From: Chimonanthus salicifolius
Taxonomy: Eukaryota; Streptophyta; Magnoliopsida; Laurales; Calycanthaceae
DNA: 64,000 bases
Direction: 5' to 3'
Assembly: GCA_013350335.1 (NCBI GenBank)
Contig: CM023541.1
Coordinates: 61,941,413-62,005,412, forward strand
A model generated the notes under the pieces. That model searched no databases and was not told the origin of the DNA. It saw only the letters and a list, made by a program, of their open reading frames with translations. The position numbers were made by a program, and so were the translations under genes. Positions 45,672 to 58,365 of this stretch are shown here, piece after piece (position 1 is the first letter of the stretch; every line of letters begins with the position of its first letter).

Positions 45672-48176
45672 TCAAATAACCCAGCCTTGAATGAAGTTAT
45701 TGTCGCCGCACCTAGGAATGTCTTCTCCGGGAGGTGCAAAGTTGTGGTACCTGAATTCAACAGTTCATCACTCAGATTAGAAGCTTCCACTAATGCAATT
45801 AGACTAGTTCAAATCATTTCTTTTTTCTTTTCAGGATGGTTGATGAGTCTGATTTTCATCAGCCATGGCAATGAAATCAACGATCACATTATGCGCCGCC
45901 AAGATATATAGAATTTCTAGTCATTGATGGAAAATCCAAATCCAGCCTTGTGCAGTGGTGGCAATTTCTGACCCAACTGCAAACCAAACCTGAAGACCCA
46001 ACTGCAAACCAAACCTGAACCCAACACTGAAAAACAGCATATGGATCAAGTGCATTCACCCTCATCCATCCCAACCAAAACATGCTAAATGAATGGTATC
46101 GGGTTTCGGGTTCAAAATAATGGAGTTCACTTCATATGGTCGACCAAGGCATGCTGCCTGGTAATCACAATGCCACAAAATCCTATCTGTTCTTACCCAA
46201 ATCCTGAAAAACAGAATCACTGAAATAGAGAAACCTAAAAGAAGTACCCTATTTGTAAAGTCGGATCACACTCCATGGCCGCAGAGTGTGAAGGGTGCAC
46301 ATGAAAAGTGTTGTTGCAGACGACATCATCCCATGCTCCTTGAGTTGCCAGAAAAGGACCCTGTCCTGCTTCAAGCTGAAATAGAAAATGGTAAAAGATG
46401 GATCATTATGAGTATATCAGTATCTGAACAATAAACATTTGATGAAATATAAACATGATTCAAGTTTCAAACCTTGCTTTTGAGCTGCTTATTGAGGTCT
46501 CCAAGTTGACGTTCCTGTGAACAAAAAATCCATAGTTTAAAAACTCAAAAGAAGGATTTCAAGTTTTTCCAAATCGAATCTAAAATCTCAGCCAAGTTGC
46601 TAGACTCGATAAGATTTTGAGTCGAATACGAGTTTCGAGTTTTCAAACTATATTACAAACTATGCAACACCATCTTGAAAAATAGAAAACACTAGGCCAG
46701 ATAATGAAGAATAAACAGTTCATAAGAGATGAGAGAAGATCAGATATAACCACCAAAGTGCCAAGATATTAGAACAGAATCGAGTACAGACGATACCTTT
46801 TTGCGAAGTTCTTCCATTTGCTCCAGCATCATTTGTGTCTGCAATCAGAACGATATTTAAGCATCGTGTTCTCAATTTCAAACATCTAATAATTTTTCCA
46901 TAATATCAAGCATGGATCTAACCAAACAACATATCAAATAATCAAAATACCTTTCTTTGCCTTGCTTGGGACAGAGCTACTTCGAGTTGCTTCTCTAGTT
47001 GCTGAAGTTCTTTCACACTCAATGGCCCAAGATCCTCTCCAAGAAGATGCCTTACATGAATCAATGATAAGAATGCTAATAATATTTGTGACAGTACTCA
47101 TAGTAATTAAGACTACTAATCTGTAATAATAAACTAATAATCATGTTTCTCGCTGTATCTTATTATCAAACTAACCTTTGTGAGCGCTGTAGTGTTTCAT
47201 ATTTAGCCTTCAACTTGGAGACTTCCTGGTACCATCCCTGCGGTGATAAATTATACAAAATCTAAGCAGAAAATGTCATTGATCTGTTTGAATGGAAATT
47301 ATTGCAATATAATTCTATTGGAGAATAATATTACGCAATGCCAAGATATACAGAATTTCTAGTCATTGATGGAACTTTTTTTTTCTCTGTTTTGAATGAT
47401 TGCCCATTGTCGGATTATAGATGTTCTTGTTTGATTAATTCCAGACTGTGGTATGGGCCCTTTTTCTGTACATTGGAGCCCAATCTTTCAGTGATTATGA
47501 ACATTTATCTTGTGTGATGAACCATGGATGGAAGCAGGACAAAAATTATCTCCATTTAATAATGCCAACCATCTGATTTGTAGCTTAATAATGGGTTGTA
47601 TCCTGTTTTCTATATTTCCTTTTTAATCATCCATTTGCAAGCCAATAATAGGGAGAGTGTTCAGGTGTTGTTACTTGCAGTTTTGCAGATTGAAACCGGC
47701 GTTTCTAGTTCACTTTTCACAAGATAAATGGCCTAGATCACTAAAATGAGCAACTTGGACACAGAGTAACAAAGCAACACAGTGACGCTCAATATGACAA
47801 CTGCAGTGAACACTAAGGCTTAGATTGTGCTTGGATTGGAAGAAAATAGGGTAAGGAGAGTACAAGAAACGATACCGAGATGATATTACACATCAGTATA
47901 ACAGTATTCACCCCCTACTTCACAGAGAGTTGGTTTTGCATCCTCTCTTTCTTTCCTAGTAGTAAGATTTTCTGCTATGTTCTATCAAAAAATTTCTACT
48001 ATTCTTCAGAGGAGAAATCAATCACTTTCTCCTAAAACTTTCTTCCAATCCAGTAACAATCAAAACAAAACAAAGCTTTAGATGATATTTCACAAACATG
48101 TGCTTCACGGTCGGTGATATGGCCATCTTGAGGAGTGTAACAGCATCGCTGGTAACGCTCGAGAGTTTTGCTAATT
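45672..48176 (-). CDS. AGL6: AGL6 exons 2-8 (I, K and C domains)
   Basis: Seven exons are packed into 2.5 kb. Exon 2 starts after CTTTGACAG and exon 3 after CACCGCAG. Exons 3-6 give the K-domain helices ([62 protein letters not shown]). Exon 7 starts LEAGQGPF and ends inside the Gly of QIGY. Exon 8 begins after AATTCAG and ends GGCTGGGTTATTTGA. Confidence 0.94.
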
Positions 48177-50609
48177 CTGTCAAAGAATTTTTTTAAGAAA
48201 AAAAACACCATTATCAAATCACTTAGTTGAAGACTGAAAGTACTCATATTACATCAATATATTGCATTCCATGTACAAAGTGAGACATTGAAAGCAAATG
48301 CCATCTATTTATGCAAAGATGAGATGAATATCATGAAACAAATAATTTATAAATCACAATGCAAATGGTTCAAACATCACATCCAGCATTCGAAGAGATG
48401 ATTACAATGCAATATGTAAAGCATAGCACCGAATATTGGCTGATAAATAATAATATGTCGACGACTCTAGTCGAGTTCAACTTAAGACTCAAAGTAAGGC
48501 TATTTTAGATGATTCATGTGCTCCTCATATTGCAAGTTGAGTTTCTTATTGTTCCATCAATGGGCTCTTACAAAAACAAGCTTCATCTAATGTGGTGCCA
48601 AAATTTCTTTACCAGTCAGGCATGGTGTCTGTGAATCGCGATTTCCTGTCTATCGCGATGGTGTGGCTCTTTTCCATGGTAGTCTGCTTGGGTCTCCAAG
48701 ATTGGCATGATTTGATTCTTAACAGAGTAAAAGACAGGTAGAGGAGGAAATTCTTATACATCAGCTAGCAATGGTTATTGTCAATTCTCTTGTGGATCGA
48801 ATTTTGCTTTCCATCATTAGAATGGAAGGTGTTGGCATGTCAATGTTCATACTAGAAATTTTAGACAGCAACACTTTCTGTTGTGAAAGAAAGGCATTTG
48901 TAACCCAAATTCATTACGGCATTTGGACTTCGGGTAGACTGGAATGAATGGAAACTATAACAGAAGATATACCTCACATAGATCACAACGAGAAAGAGAA
49001 CAGGAAAAAAAAAACTTGTAATTTATGCTACCTGTTCTTTCTTCTGCACTGAACTAAAACAGGAGGAACACATCGTGGTAGTTCTAGTACACACGATTGA
49101 AGGAAATAAGAGGAGGTAGTGATTCAAATACCCATGTTTATGATAAAATGAGGCACTTTTGCTGTCCCTTTTGCATTGATTCAACCATTTAGAGATCAAA
49201 TAAGCAGAGGCGACAATTTTGGAACAAATTAACCAGCCAGAAACCATGACAGACAAACCATCATATCGGGACGAGGAACTACATGGTTGGACAAGATGTA
49301 AGAGACCACCTAGACAGATCATGGGTGAATGTCAACTTTCAAACCCATTCAATTATTCCAGCTTTGCGAAGTATGGCCCTGAAGGCCCTACTAATTGAAC
49401 TTGTCTTGAGCAGCCCGACTGGTTGGGCTTTCAAACAGCATTGGTGCTACCACCTCCTTACTTAGGACTGTCAATGAGTAGGGCCTGAGCTTAGGAAATT
49501 GATGAACAGGTTCAGCTCTATTGGTTTAAAGTCTTGGCTTCAAACTAATGTACGTCCAGCCCATTGAAGCCCAGTTACAATGAACGGTGAATCTCTCCGT
49601 CGGGAGTTCAAACCCTGATGGGCATGGGCCTGGACTCTGGACCAAGGGGAGACAATATTCCCATTTTTCTTTGGTTGAATTTTCCAACCAATTCAAAGGA
49701 CTGTCGTATGCAAACCACAAAGCCATTGTGCAACAACCAGACAAGTCTTGTGATCAGGTGAGCCAGCTAGGAATTAGGCAGCAAAGCACTGTGGAACCAT
49801 CAAAATCTTATACAATGATTCAAAGACCGAAAGGACCTGAGTCGAGTTGTTGATAAAAACATTGGGCTTGGACCAGCATGAATGTACCCATTTACCTTAT
49901 TAGTAAAAGAAGCCACATATAGACCACCTTGAACCATAAGACGGAGATTGAAGATGTTAGGTTATGTGGAGCCTGATCATCAGATATGTTCTGTGGATGA
50001 CAATTTTATAATCTTCATATTGCACCTTTTGTAAATTCTAATCAGGACAGTATACAATGTTTTTTTTTCGTTAGAGAGTGTTGAACGAAATTGTAATGAG
50101 GATAAGAGACACTTCTCCTTCGATTTCTTGCCTTTGAGCACAACGGATCGGTGTTGAACCCATAGACATACCAAAAGGAAACCACATAAATCTCTTTGTT
50201 GTGATTTGATTATGTGTGTTGATTTTCTTCCTTTCGTTTTCTTTTTCGATATTGTTGTTTCCTCTCAACAGAAGATTGGAGAATTCGTTGTGCGCTTTTT
50301 ATTATGAATGCATCACATATGAGATGGAAAGCCTATAAAACTACCAATTAATGTCCAAAGATTAGGCCTCTCATGACATCTTAGGATATTGTCTCTTCCA
50401 ATATACTAACCTCATTTATTTGAGCTCAGCTTTCTAAGCTATTCTCTTCCATTTTATTTTATTAAAACCTATACGCTATATTACTCCGCAATATACCACA
50501 TCCTTCATTACCCTTTCATTTCATGTTTTGAAGGGTCTCCCTCTCCTCCCAATACACTTTTGCCCTTTTAATTTTTCACCTACAGCATTTTCAATCTCTT
50601 GCAAAATGG

Positions 50610-50644
<35 letters not shown>

Positions 50645-53600
50645 CATTTATTTTAGCCAATGCATGATCTCAACTCTCCTTGAGTGCCAATCTCAAACCT
50701 AGATAAACTCACATAGGATGCCAAACCAGTAAAAATTGCCTATCTATTAAGCCATAAACATGGATGAATGGAGTGTTCACAAGTGCAATCCAAATAGATG
50801 AGATTAGGCTTCAACATTGAAGATGATGATAAAAAATTAACTCATTTTATTTACACTGAAGAAGATACTAATTCTTCTTGGCTACCAACTTTACAATTGA
50901 TATTTGTGGTCTGGACACATTTATAGAAGATCAAATGGTAAAAAGGAGGGCATTAAAGATGGGAAATGAGGTAAAAAATATAATACGATAGAAAGTGAAT
51001 TGACGAAGATCATAATTATTAATAGAGTTGAGTGGAGAAATAGAAGTTAAAAAGTTAACTATAGACACACAGAACAAAGATTTTGTGCCAGGTACCAACT
51101 ATACAAACATCTTTGAGGTATTTCTGAATGCTACGGTTCATTCTAGATTGAAACACAAGGAAGGGAGTAGAGACCCCCAAATTCCATTGTAACCTATTCT
51201 TAACAATAATGAATTGCTCATATGTTATCATAGATATAGTGTTAGGACTTGGTACCCTGGACAAAAGACTAGCATATTAGGGTGGGGTGACCTTAAGTTC
51301 AATATAAGCCCCTCGATCTCTCCCTTCACAACCGATGTGGGACTCGTTCGGCTGCCAACAATCCCTCCTCGAACAAGGCTCTTCAGCGCATAGAAATGTC
51401 GCCAACTATTCCGTCTGGCTAGGAGATCTTTTGAGTCTAGATACGGTAGTAGCCTACAGTATTAGGTGGAGTGACTCAAGTCCAATATAAACTCCTAAAT
51501 CTCCCCTTTTACAACCATTGTGAGACTCATTCGACTTCCCAACAAATAGACACATTGTCAAGCCACATAAATCTTGCATATTTTCGTATTATTTACTTGG
51601 TATTTTCTCTACAACATAGTTTTGTTATAAAAAATCTGTGCAGAACTAGTATATATGACCTTCATATATAAGTCTTTGACACTTTCATAAAAGAAAGAAA
51701 TACTCTTGGTGTAAGTGCATTTCCAAAGTTGAAATTTACTAGCATAGCTCTTTAGGAAAGTATGGATTATGGAGCTAAGCAATCTGTGCCCTTACCAATC
51801 AAGATTTTTTTTGTTTGAACCAAGATGATAATATTTGAATATCCATATACTAATTCCATTCATTAGATGGGCTTGGAGAACAACTTTCTCATGGTTATAT
51901 AGCTAAGGATGCGTGCATGAAATCACATTTTGGATTTCTACATCTTGCAAATCATGTAACCTATATTTTCATCAAAAGTATAGTTCTATTGTTAATATTG
52001 CTTTCTTCATTCATGGCATTGCTACATCATATTTGTAACCTCCTTGGCTCCTATTCAAAGCGCTGAGTGGTCTGTGATGATTTGCTCACTCTAAACATCA
52101 CATTAAATGTTGTGTTGAATTCTTATATTTTAAGGTGGTTCAAGCCATATTGGAACAACATTGACCTCTATTTTAGGTATTAAAGTTATTTTCATAATGG
52201 GTGTACATGGTGCCATCTATACATTATATCTTTTATGGATTTTTAGGATTATAAAAATCATCTTTATTGAAAAAGAAAAATGAGAAAAGAGCATCGTAAC
52301 TTTAGTATTGAAGATAGTGAAATCACTCTCATCTCATCTTGCTTGTAGGCATATCACTGAACCATGTAAATCTCGTGTATTTTTATATTAATTGTTTGTG
52401 TATCTGTTGTATCATGAATTGTTATTTTTTCCAACATTAAGCTAGGACTGCAAATGCAAGTTCAAATGCCCTTTTATGTTTATCTTTTTTCTTTCTTTGA
52501 GAGCTAAGAATCCCTAACCCTAACAAAGCCATTTGAAACCCCCTCCATCGAATACTTGTCATCAAAATTAATCGAATAATAACATTCAAGACACAAAGCC
52601 ACAACTATCTAGTTCTAAATCGCCTTTTAGGTTAGAACACTACCACCCCTATGATGCCCGGACACAACATCGATACAACAAGGAGATGACATTGATACAT
52701 TAGGGACACAAATTTTATATATAAAAATGAGTGTACAGCACGGACATGCGAGTATCCACCACAAGCATGTTTCCTAAATTGAAGTGTCCATATAACATAG
52801 CACTATCCCCACACACCATCAATGACTATTGTATGTTGGGACTGTGAACGAGTCTCATATGGGAAGTGTAGAGGATGATCTAGAAATTTATAAAGGACTT
52901 GGGCCACTTCACGTAATAGGTTAGTCTTTTGGGTTGGATATCCAAATCCCAACAAATGGTATCAGAGCCAGGCCTCAGTTTATCTCATATGAACTCAAGA
53001 GATTCTCTAAGCAGACAACATGGTTAGCATCATTCAAAGAGGAAAATTGTTGGAGTTGAGAACGAATTGTACATTTACTGCAACATGATTTCTTTGTTTC
53101 TAACATGAAGTTGATTGTCATTGGTTTGACACGACTATTAGGTTTAAGATTGAGCAATAAGATGATCCTAAATACATATATTCACCTAGGAATACGAAAA
53201 AAAACTAAAACTCTAAATTCAAGCAATCAAAAGTCAGTGACATCAAAATCTAAACAAAATTCAGAAAACCACAAATATAATATATACAAAATAGTGCAGC
53301 TCAGACTTACTGATAATTTTGAAAAACTACTGTTTGACAAACATACCTGTGAATTAGGGTACAATCAAATATTGTATGTACAACTTGTTGGGAATGGTTT
53401 ACCACTTTACTGATTGGCATTTATAATTTACTTCCAAGCATTAAATTTCTATATATATTTTCTTTCTAATTGTTGAATTGGGCTTCTCCAAAAATTCAGA
53501 TCCTGATTGAGAAGGGCTAGAGGATTGTGTTCTCTTCAAATCCACACAATTCTAGTTTATGAAAATCAACAGTTGCTTCATTCTGAAATGTATTGTAATT

Positions 53601-56600
53601 GAAAATGAAAGTTGATTGAACCAAATTCTAAAACATGATCTGATAGAGACAAGTCTTCGATTTGGCATGTTATATATCATAAATTATTATTATTTGACTA
53701 ATATATAGCATACAGAAAATGAAATGAAAAAGGTTTCTCAAATCTTTGTACGTTATATCATTGGAAGTGCCGGATTTTCAGTAGAATTCTTAGACATTTG
53801 GAAGGACTTGGGATGATAGGTTTCCCCACGTGTGCCCAAGTCCCATGTGTGACCACCTATGGGAGGAGGAGGAGAACTCATAGGTGTTCATAAAAATTGT
53901 TAGGATTGGTGTTGGGCATTGGGAATGGGAAAGTAATCCCACATTGCGTAAATTGTTGTTCGATCTTGGTATTTAAGTGACCACTCTCCTTCAACTAGCA
54001 TTAAGGTCTTTTGGAGTGTGTGGATGGGCGCACATACCGAAGCAAAGCCATGAGGACGTGTTAGGCCCAAAACAGACAATATTGGTGTTGGTTGAGGGCG
54101 GGTCGATACAGATGGTATCAGAGCTAAGGAAGACTCTCATCTAAGGTGGGGGGATTGTGGTGACCCATCCTAGATTTCCCTGGATCGTTGTAATCGGTTC
54201 CCAAAATCCGAGAGCCTGCAGTGGTTGGGGATGTGACATTCGAAACACTGTGGATCGATCACCTATGGGAGGAGGAGGTGAAAGCCCCAGGCGTTCCTAA
54301 AAATAATAGCCAGGATTGGCGTTGGGCACTGGGAGTGGGAAAGCAATCCCACATTGCTTAGATTGCAGTCCGATCTTGGGTATTTAAGTAATTGTTCTCC
54401 TTCAACTAACATCAAGGTCTTTTGGGGTGTTTGTATGAGTGCACATCCTAAAACAAAGTCGTGAGAGTGTATCATGCCCAAAGCGAGCAATATTGGTGCT
54501 GGTTGAGGGTGGGTTGTTAAAATAGGAGTCTTGCACTCTATCGTTGTTGGCGGTGATATAATTACAAGATAACATGCCATCATCAATGCCTTAGCCCAGA
54601 ACTCGCTTTCCAATCCAACATTATATAACATGCATCTTGCCCTTTCCAACAAAGTCCAGTTCATACATTATGCTACCTCACTCTATTGAGGTGTGCTTCT
54701 TACTCTGAAGTGTTTGGCGATACTATGTTTCTAACCGAACTCTTAGAGTGGTACATTGGTGTATTCACCCCATTGTCGGTCCTCAGCTGTTTAACCTTTC
54801 TCTCAGTCTATTTTTCAAGTAATACTTTCCATTTCTTAAAGATTTTAGACACCTCATCCTTACTCTTCATCATGTAAATCCACACAAATCTAGAGTAATC
54901 ACCGATAAAGGAAACAAAATACATTTGAGTAATTGTAATCAAGAGTGCCCTTGTTCTTTTGAATTGTTGTATTGAATTTAACCCTACAATGTTTTTCGAA
55001 AACACAATGCAGATGGGAAAGTAAGTGATGATGAGACCCATCAAGTGATAATAGTGAATCTAGACCATCCATTTTGGTAAGGATGGTGGATGGTGAGGAT
55101 TCTACCTGTATTAACCAGAGTAAGCAGTCTATTCTAGGTTGTAGATAGCAGATAGAGGCTGGAGGTGACATGGGTCAATGAAGGAGTTGGCGCTAAGGAC
55201 AGATCTTTCATCGGACTAACGAAAATGTCGAGAAGATCTGTTGCTTTTCACCCACAAAACCCTTTTCTTTTCCTTCTTCCTATGAAGTGACCATTTCTTT
55301 ATGTAACGTTGTACGGAAAGTAAAAGCAAGCATGCTGAGAGAGAAGGAGACAGAGTGCTTATCTTTGATAGGAAAGAAGCACAGTACTGTGATCTTTATA
55401 AGGAAAACATGTCTAGATCATGAAGTGAAAGAGACAAAACTGTGAAGTCTCAAGAAAAGATGCAAAAGGGAAGGGTAAGAAAATGAATAATTTACTAGCC
55501 TTTAACCCATCCTGTTATAGCTATAAAAAAAAAAATTGTAAAGAATCCTAATTAAAATAGCAAGAGATAAGAGTGAGTGGCGAGTTCAGTGCAGTGCGTT
55601 GGACGACGTGCTCTTTTCAAATGTGTTTTCATTAAAAGAATTCTAGAATATTTTTATATTTTATATTTTGCATGTCTGAAAATCTCTTTATATTCGCACC
55701 TCTGATGCATTTTTATATCTTAATATATGAATTATTTAAAAAAAAAATGTCCAATGTTGATGAAGCTTCGTAAAAACTTTCTGCATTTTGGATGCTAGTT
55801 ATCATTTTGAGAATATCTAATTAGAAAATGTAAGACCAAGATGGAAATTGAATGATTATGTCATTATGCAAAACATCAATGAAGTAAAAGCATTTCCAAA
55901 GCCAATGCCATTCTTACAGGTATAATGTAAATATATCAGCATATATAAAAAATACTTAGGTAGAATTACTCCTTGAATTGCGCCATAAACTATAGGGCAC
56001 CACATCCTATGGTTAAGAGACCAATCAAAGGGTCGATTAGCCTCACCTTCTCAATCAAAATCAAATTAAGAGCACCGAATCATCCATTATAACCAATTCA
56101 TTTTAAACTGATCTCACCTTATAAAATAAATAATCAAGACTTATGTCTACACTTAATTCATCTCGAATATCTTATAACTACAAGAGAAGGTATTACAAAA
56201 AATTACTAAAACTAATCTAGTCATAGTAATAACAATTATTGTCATTGTTATCATCAAATTTTAAACAACAATACAAAATATGAAACTAAATTAGTCCAAT
56301 GTTTAAATAAATGAATAGAGGAAGACATGTGCAAAATAAATATGATGAAGATTTTAATCATATGATTTGGTACTACGAGGTATGATTTGGTACTTCCTCG
56401 GAGTTTCAAAAATGCAAGATCACATGTACCCATAAAGAACAGTGTATATCATGGTCTACTGTGTTAACTCAGTCCCTCCTACCTACCTATCCATCATTTC
56501 AAGTGTCAAAATCAATGTACATGGCCATTCAAATTCATCAAAATAGGTCACACTAGTGACAAGATCCTAACATTTGAGTAAAAAAATATATAAATAAAGT

Positions 56601-57640
56601 GAAATTAATTCTTCATTTTTAACCATACATCCGAACAGGAGAAAGACAAGTGGATCTCAATTTTCGGCATTTGGGTATCAAATCCATGATGGGTCTTTGA
56701 ATTTGGTGAGATTGATGATACCCATCAAGTGATAATAGGAATCTAGACCATCCATTTTGGCAAGGATGATAGATGGTGAGGATTCTATCAGTCTATTCTA
56801 GGTTGTAGATAGCAGATAGAGCCTGTAGCTAAGGACAGATCTTTCCTCGGACTAACGAAAATGTCGAGAAGATCTGTTGCTTTTCACACAGAAAACCCTC
56901 TCCTTTCTTCTTCCTATGAAGCGACCATTTCTCTATTGTACGGAAGGTAAAAGCAAGCATGCAGAGAGTAACCTAGCAAATAATAAGTGTTATTATAGGG
57001 AAGCTAAGAAAAATGGAAATGACAATAAGAAGGTGACCTAGCAAATAACAAGTGTTGACTAAGGAAAGAGTTCAACTAGACTTGAGTCTCAGTGGCAGTG
57101 ACTGTAATTTCACTAGTGATACAATAATAAATCTCTCTCTCTCTCTTTCTCTATGGTTTTTTCCTTAAGAGTTTTTCATGTTAATTCTCGTGTGATACTG
57201 AGATTACAAGTTTTCAATATTTGTGTTATTTTTGTTAAAACTAAGAAACTGTATTCAATAAGAACTATTACACACTTATATATAGTCTCTATCCAACCGT
57301 AGAGTTATTTCTGTCAAACACGAACTCTAAGTCTAAACCAAACTTAGAATCCTAATTACATATTAAATCTAATATATTCAACAATCTTTTCTACAACGAG
57401 CTCAACATTTGATCTTTTCTACAAAGTGAAAATTTAAGCAAATTTGAGAGATATATACCCGGCACTTCCAAACTCATAGAGCCTTCCGCGACTGGAGAAG
57501 ATGATAAGAGCTACTTCGGCATCGCAGAGGACGGATAGCTCGTACGCCTTCTTACACAGACCATTCCTCCGTTTGGAGAAAGTAACCTGACGGTTGATCT
57601 TGTTCTCAATCCTTTTCAGCTCAACTCTCCCTCTCCCCAT
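45672..57640 (-). CDS. AGL6: AGL6-clade MIKC MADS-box transcription factor, complete gene (8 coding exons)
   Basis: Exons on the minus strand are 57459-57640 (182 nt), 48098-48176 (79), 47176-47237 (62), 46951-47050 (100), 46797-46838 (42), 46473-46514 (42), 46248-46375 (128) and 45672-45750 (79). All introns fit GT-AG and all phases join. The CDS is 714 nt, giving 237 residues. Residues 1-60 are the MADS domain ([34 protein letters not shown]). Residues 61-87 are the I region ([14 protein letters not shown]), about 88-169 the K domain, and the rest the C domain. The C domain holds the AGL6 motifs DPTLQIGY (206-213) and NNFIQGWVI (229-237). The product is a nuclear DNA-binding protein that, in relatives, forms floral quartets and specifies floral organs and meristem. 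The exon sizes are the family's usual ones. Residue 29 is Cys where the family nearly always has Leu ([11 protein letters not shown]). Confidence 0.95.
51240..51544 (-). mobile_element. TRIM-like element, family A, copy 2
   Basis: On the minus strand the order is a partial first repeat (51544 down to about 51440), about 80 bases of interior ending in the purine tract GTTCGAGGAGGGAT, and a complete second repeat (51360-51240) that starts TGTTGGCAGCC and ends AAGTCCTAACA. There is no coding capacity. Confidence 0.82.
52834..53075 (+). mobile_element. TRIM-like element, family A, copy 3
   Basis: The repeat 52834-52954 (TGTTGGGACTG ... AATCCCAACA, 121 bp) is followed by a perfect primer site, TGGTATCAGAGCC (52957-52969). 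A purine run then precedes a second TGTTGG at 53048, which starts a decayed second repeat. Confidence 0.82.
53846..54520 (+). mobile_element. Non-autonomous LTR element, about 0.67 kb, second LTR truncated
   Basis: The repeat 53846-54109 and a second one from about 54250 to 54520 share CACCTATGGGAGGAGGAGG, TCCCACATTGC and CAATATTGGTG. A primer site, TGGTATCAGAGC (54113-54124), follows the first repeat directly. The interior is only about 140 bases and non-coding. The ends are approximate. Confidence 0.75.
54530..54925 (-). mobile_element. Copia integrase fragment in AGL6 intron 1
   Basis: On the minus strand [24 protein letters not shown] (the first core segment, in short phrases) begins near 54925, and [26 protein letters not shown] ends near 54580. 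Both are standard copia integrase motifs, here with a mutated Asp in the D-D-Y-S-R motif. The part between them is frameshifted. The lineage differs from the copia copies at the left end. Confidence 0.85.
55028..55345. repeat. Dispersed duplicate, copy 1
   Basis: It is about 85-90% similar by eye to 56713-56965, including CTAGACCATCCATTTTGG, GTTGTAGATAGCAGATAGA and GAGAAGATCTGTTGCTTTTC. It carries extra internal stretches. Confidence 0.85.
56713..56965. repeat. Dispersed duplicate, copy 2
   Basis: This is a direct copy of 55028-55345, 1.7 kb away in the same intron and in the same orientation. It has lost internal stretches of about 20-30 bases. Confidence 0.85.
57459..57640 (-). CDS. AGL6: AGL6 exon 1 (MADS domain)
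   Basis: The ATG lies at 57640, and the exon ends GTGCCGG in phase 2 before the donor [14 protein letters not shown], rather than FAKRRNGL, together with FGSAG favours AGL6 over SEPALLATA genes. A possible leader-intron acceptor, TTTGTTTGTAG, lies about 13 bases before the ATG. Confidence 0.96.
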
Positions 57641-57990
57641 CTCCTTCTCTTCTCTACAAACAAAAGTATAAATCTAAGGAGTCCCAATTTCAGAAATACT
57701 CTAGAGAGAGAGTGTGACAAGAAAAAAAAATAGAGAGAATTGTGTTAGACAATCATCTTTGGGAGTTAGAAATGTTTTAGGGTTTGAGGTTTTACAGTCT
57801 AAAAGGTAGTTTAAAGGGTAGATCTGTGAGAGAGAAAGAGAGAGAGAGAGAGAGGAGTTGATTGATTACCTCTTTCAGCTCTCTGAAAATTCCTGGTGCT
57901 AAAAGAAGGAAGATAGCTTAGAATGGGATGCAGAGAAGAGAAACAATGTTCATTCTCCCGACTTTGGCTGAATTTACACCCTGACCTTCT

Positions 57991-58024
<34 letters not shown>

Positions 58025-58365
58025 ATCTTTCTCTTTCTGTCTCTCTCTTCACTCACATGTGCTCACCTTCTTCCTTTTATTGAAAAAGCCAAAGGAAAAA
58101 AATTTAAAGGGCATTTATTTCTCCTAATTAATCCTTTTCATTTCTATCTTTACCTCCTTCCTTGATAATGAAACCCAGACACAATGGATATTGATAGAAA
58201 CTGTGTGTGTCCGGATCTAGTGGGGAGAGGAGAATGAGTTTTACCTCTTTCCAAGAGACTGTAAAAATTCGAAAAATTCCAAATGACTCTTTAGGAATTT
58301 TTTTTAGGTCTTCAAGTCACCAGAGATTGAACTCAAAACGTCAATCCTAAAGTCTTGTTTCTCGA
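57641..58365 (-). promoter_or_regulatory. AGL6 5' leader and proximal promoter region
   Basis: On the gene's strand a GA-rich run (57986-58015, CT on the plus strand) and a second GA run (57833-57853) lie 200-380 bases upstream of the ATG. The phrase AGAGGTAATC near 57870 with TTTGTTTGTAG near 57653 could bound a leader intron. No TATA box was fixed with confidence. Confidence 0.45.

Larger units (their letters stand above)
48177..57458 (-). other. AGL6 intron 1, 9282 bp, loaded with TE fragments
   Basis: The intron holds a TA run (50612-50641), two TRIM-like elements, a third LTR-like pair with a primer site, a copia integrase fragment and a duplicated segment of about 250 bp. Stretches 48250-50600 and 55350-56700 show nothing recognisable. 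In Arabidopsis, intron 1 of AGL6 carries elements that control its expression, so unmarked parts may be regulatory. Confidence 0.85.

Noticed and set aside
57459..57640. SEPALLATA rather than AGL6 identity
   Set aside because: FSKRRNGL and FGSAG in exon 1, and the DPTLQIGY and NNFIQGWVI motifs in exons 7-8, fit AGL6. SEP proteins usually have FAKRRNGL and different C-terminal motifs.
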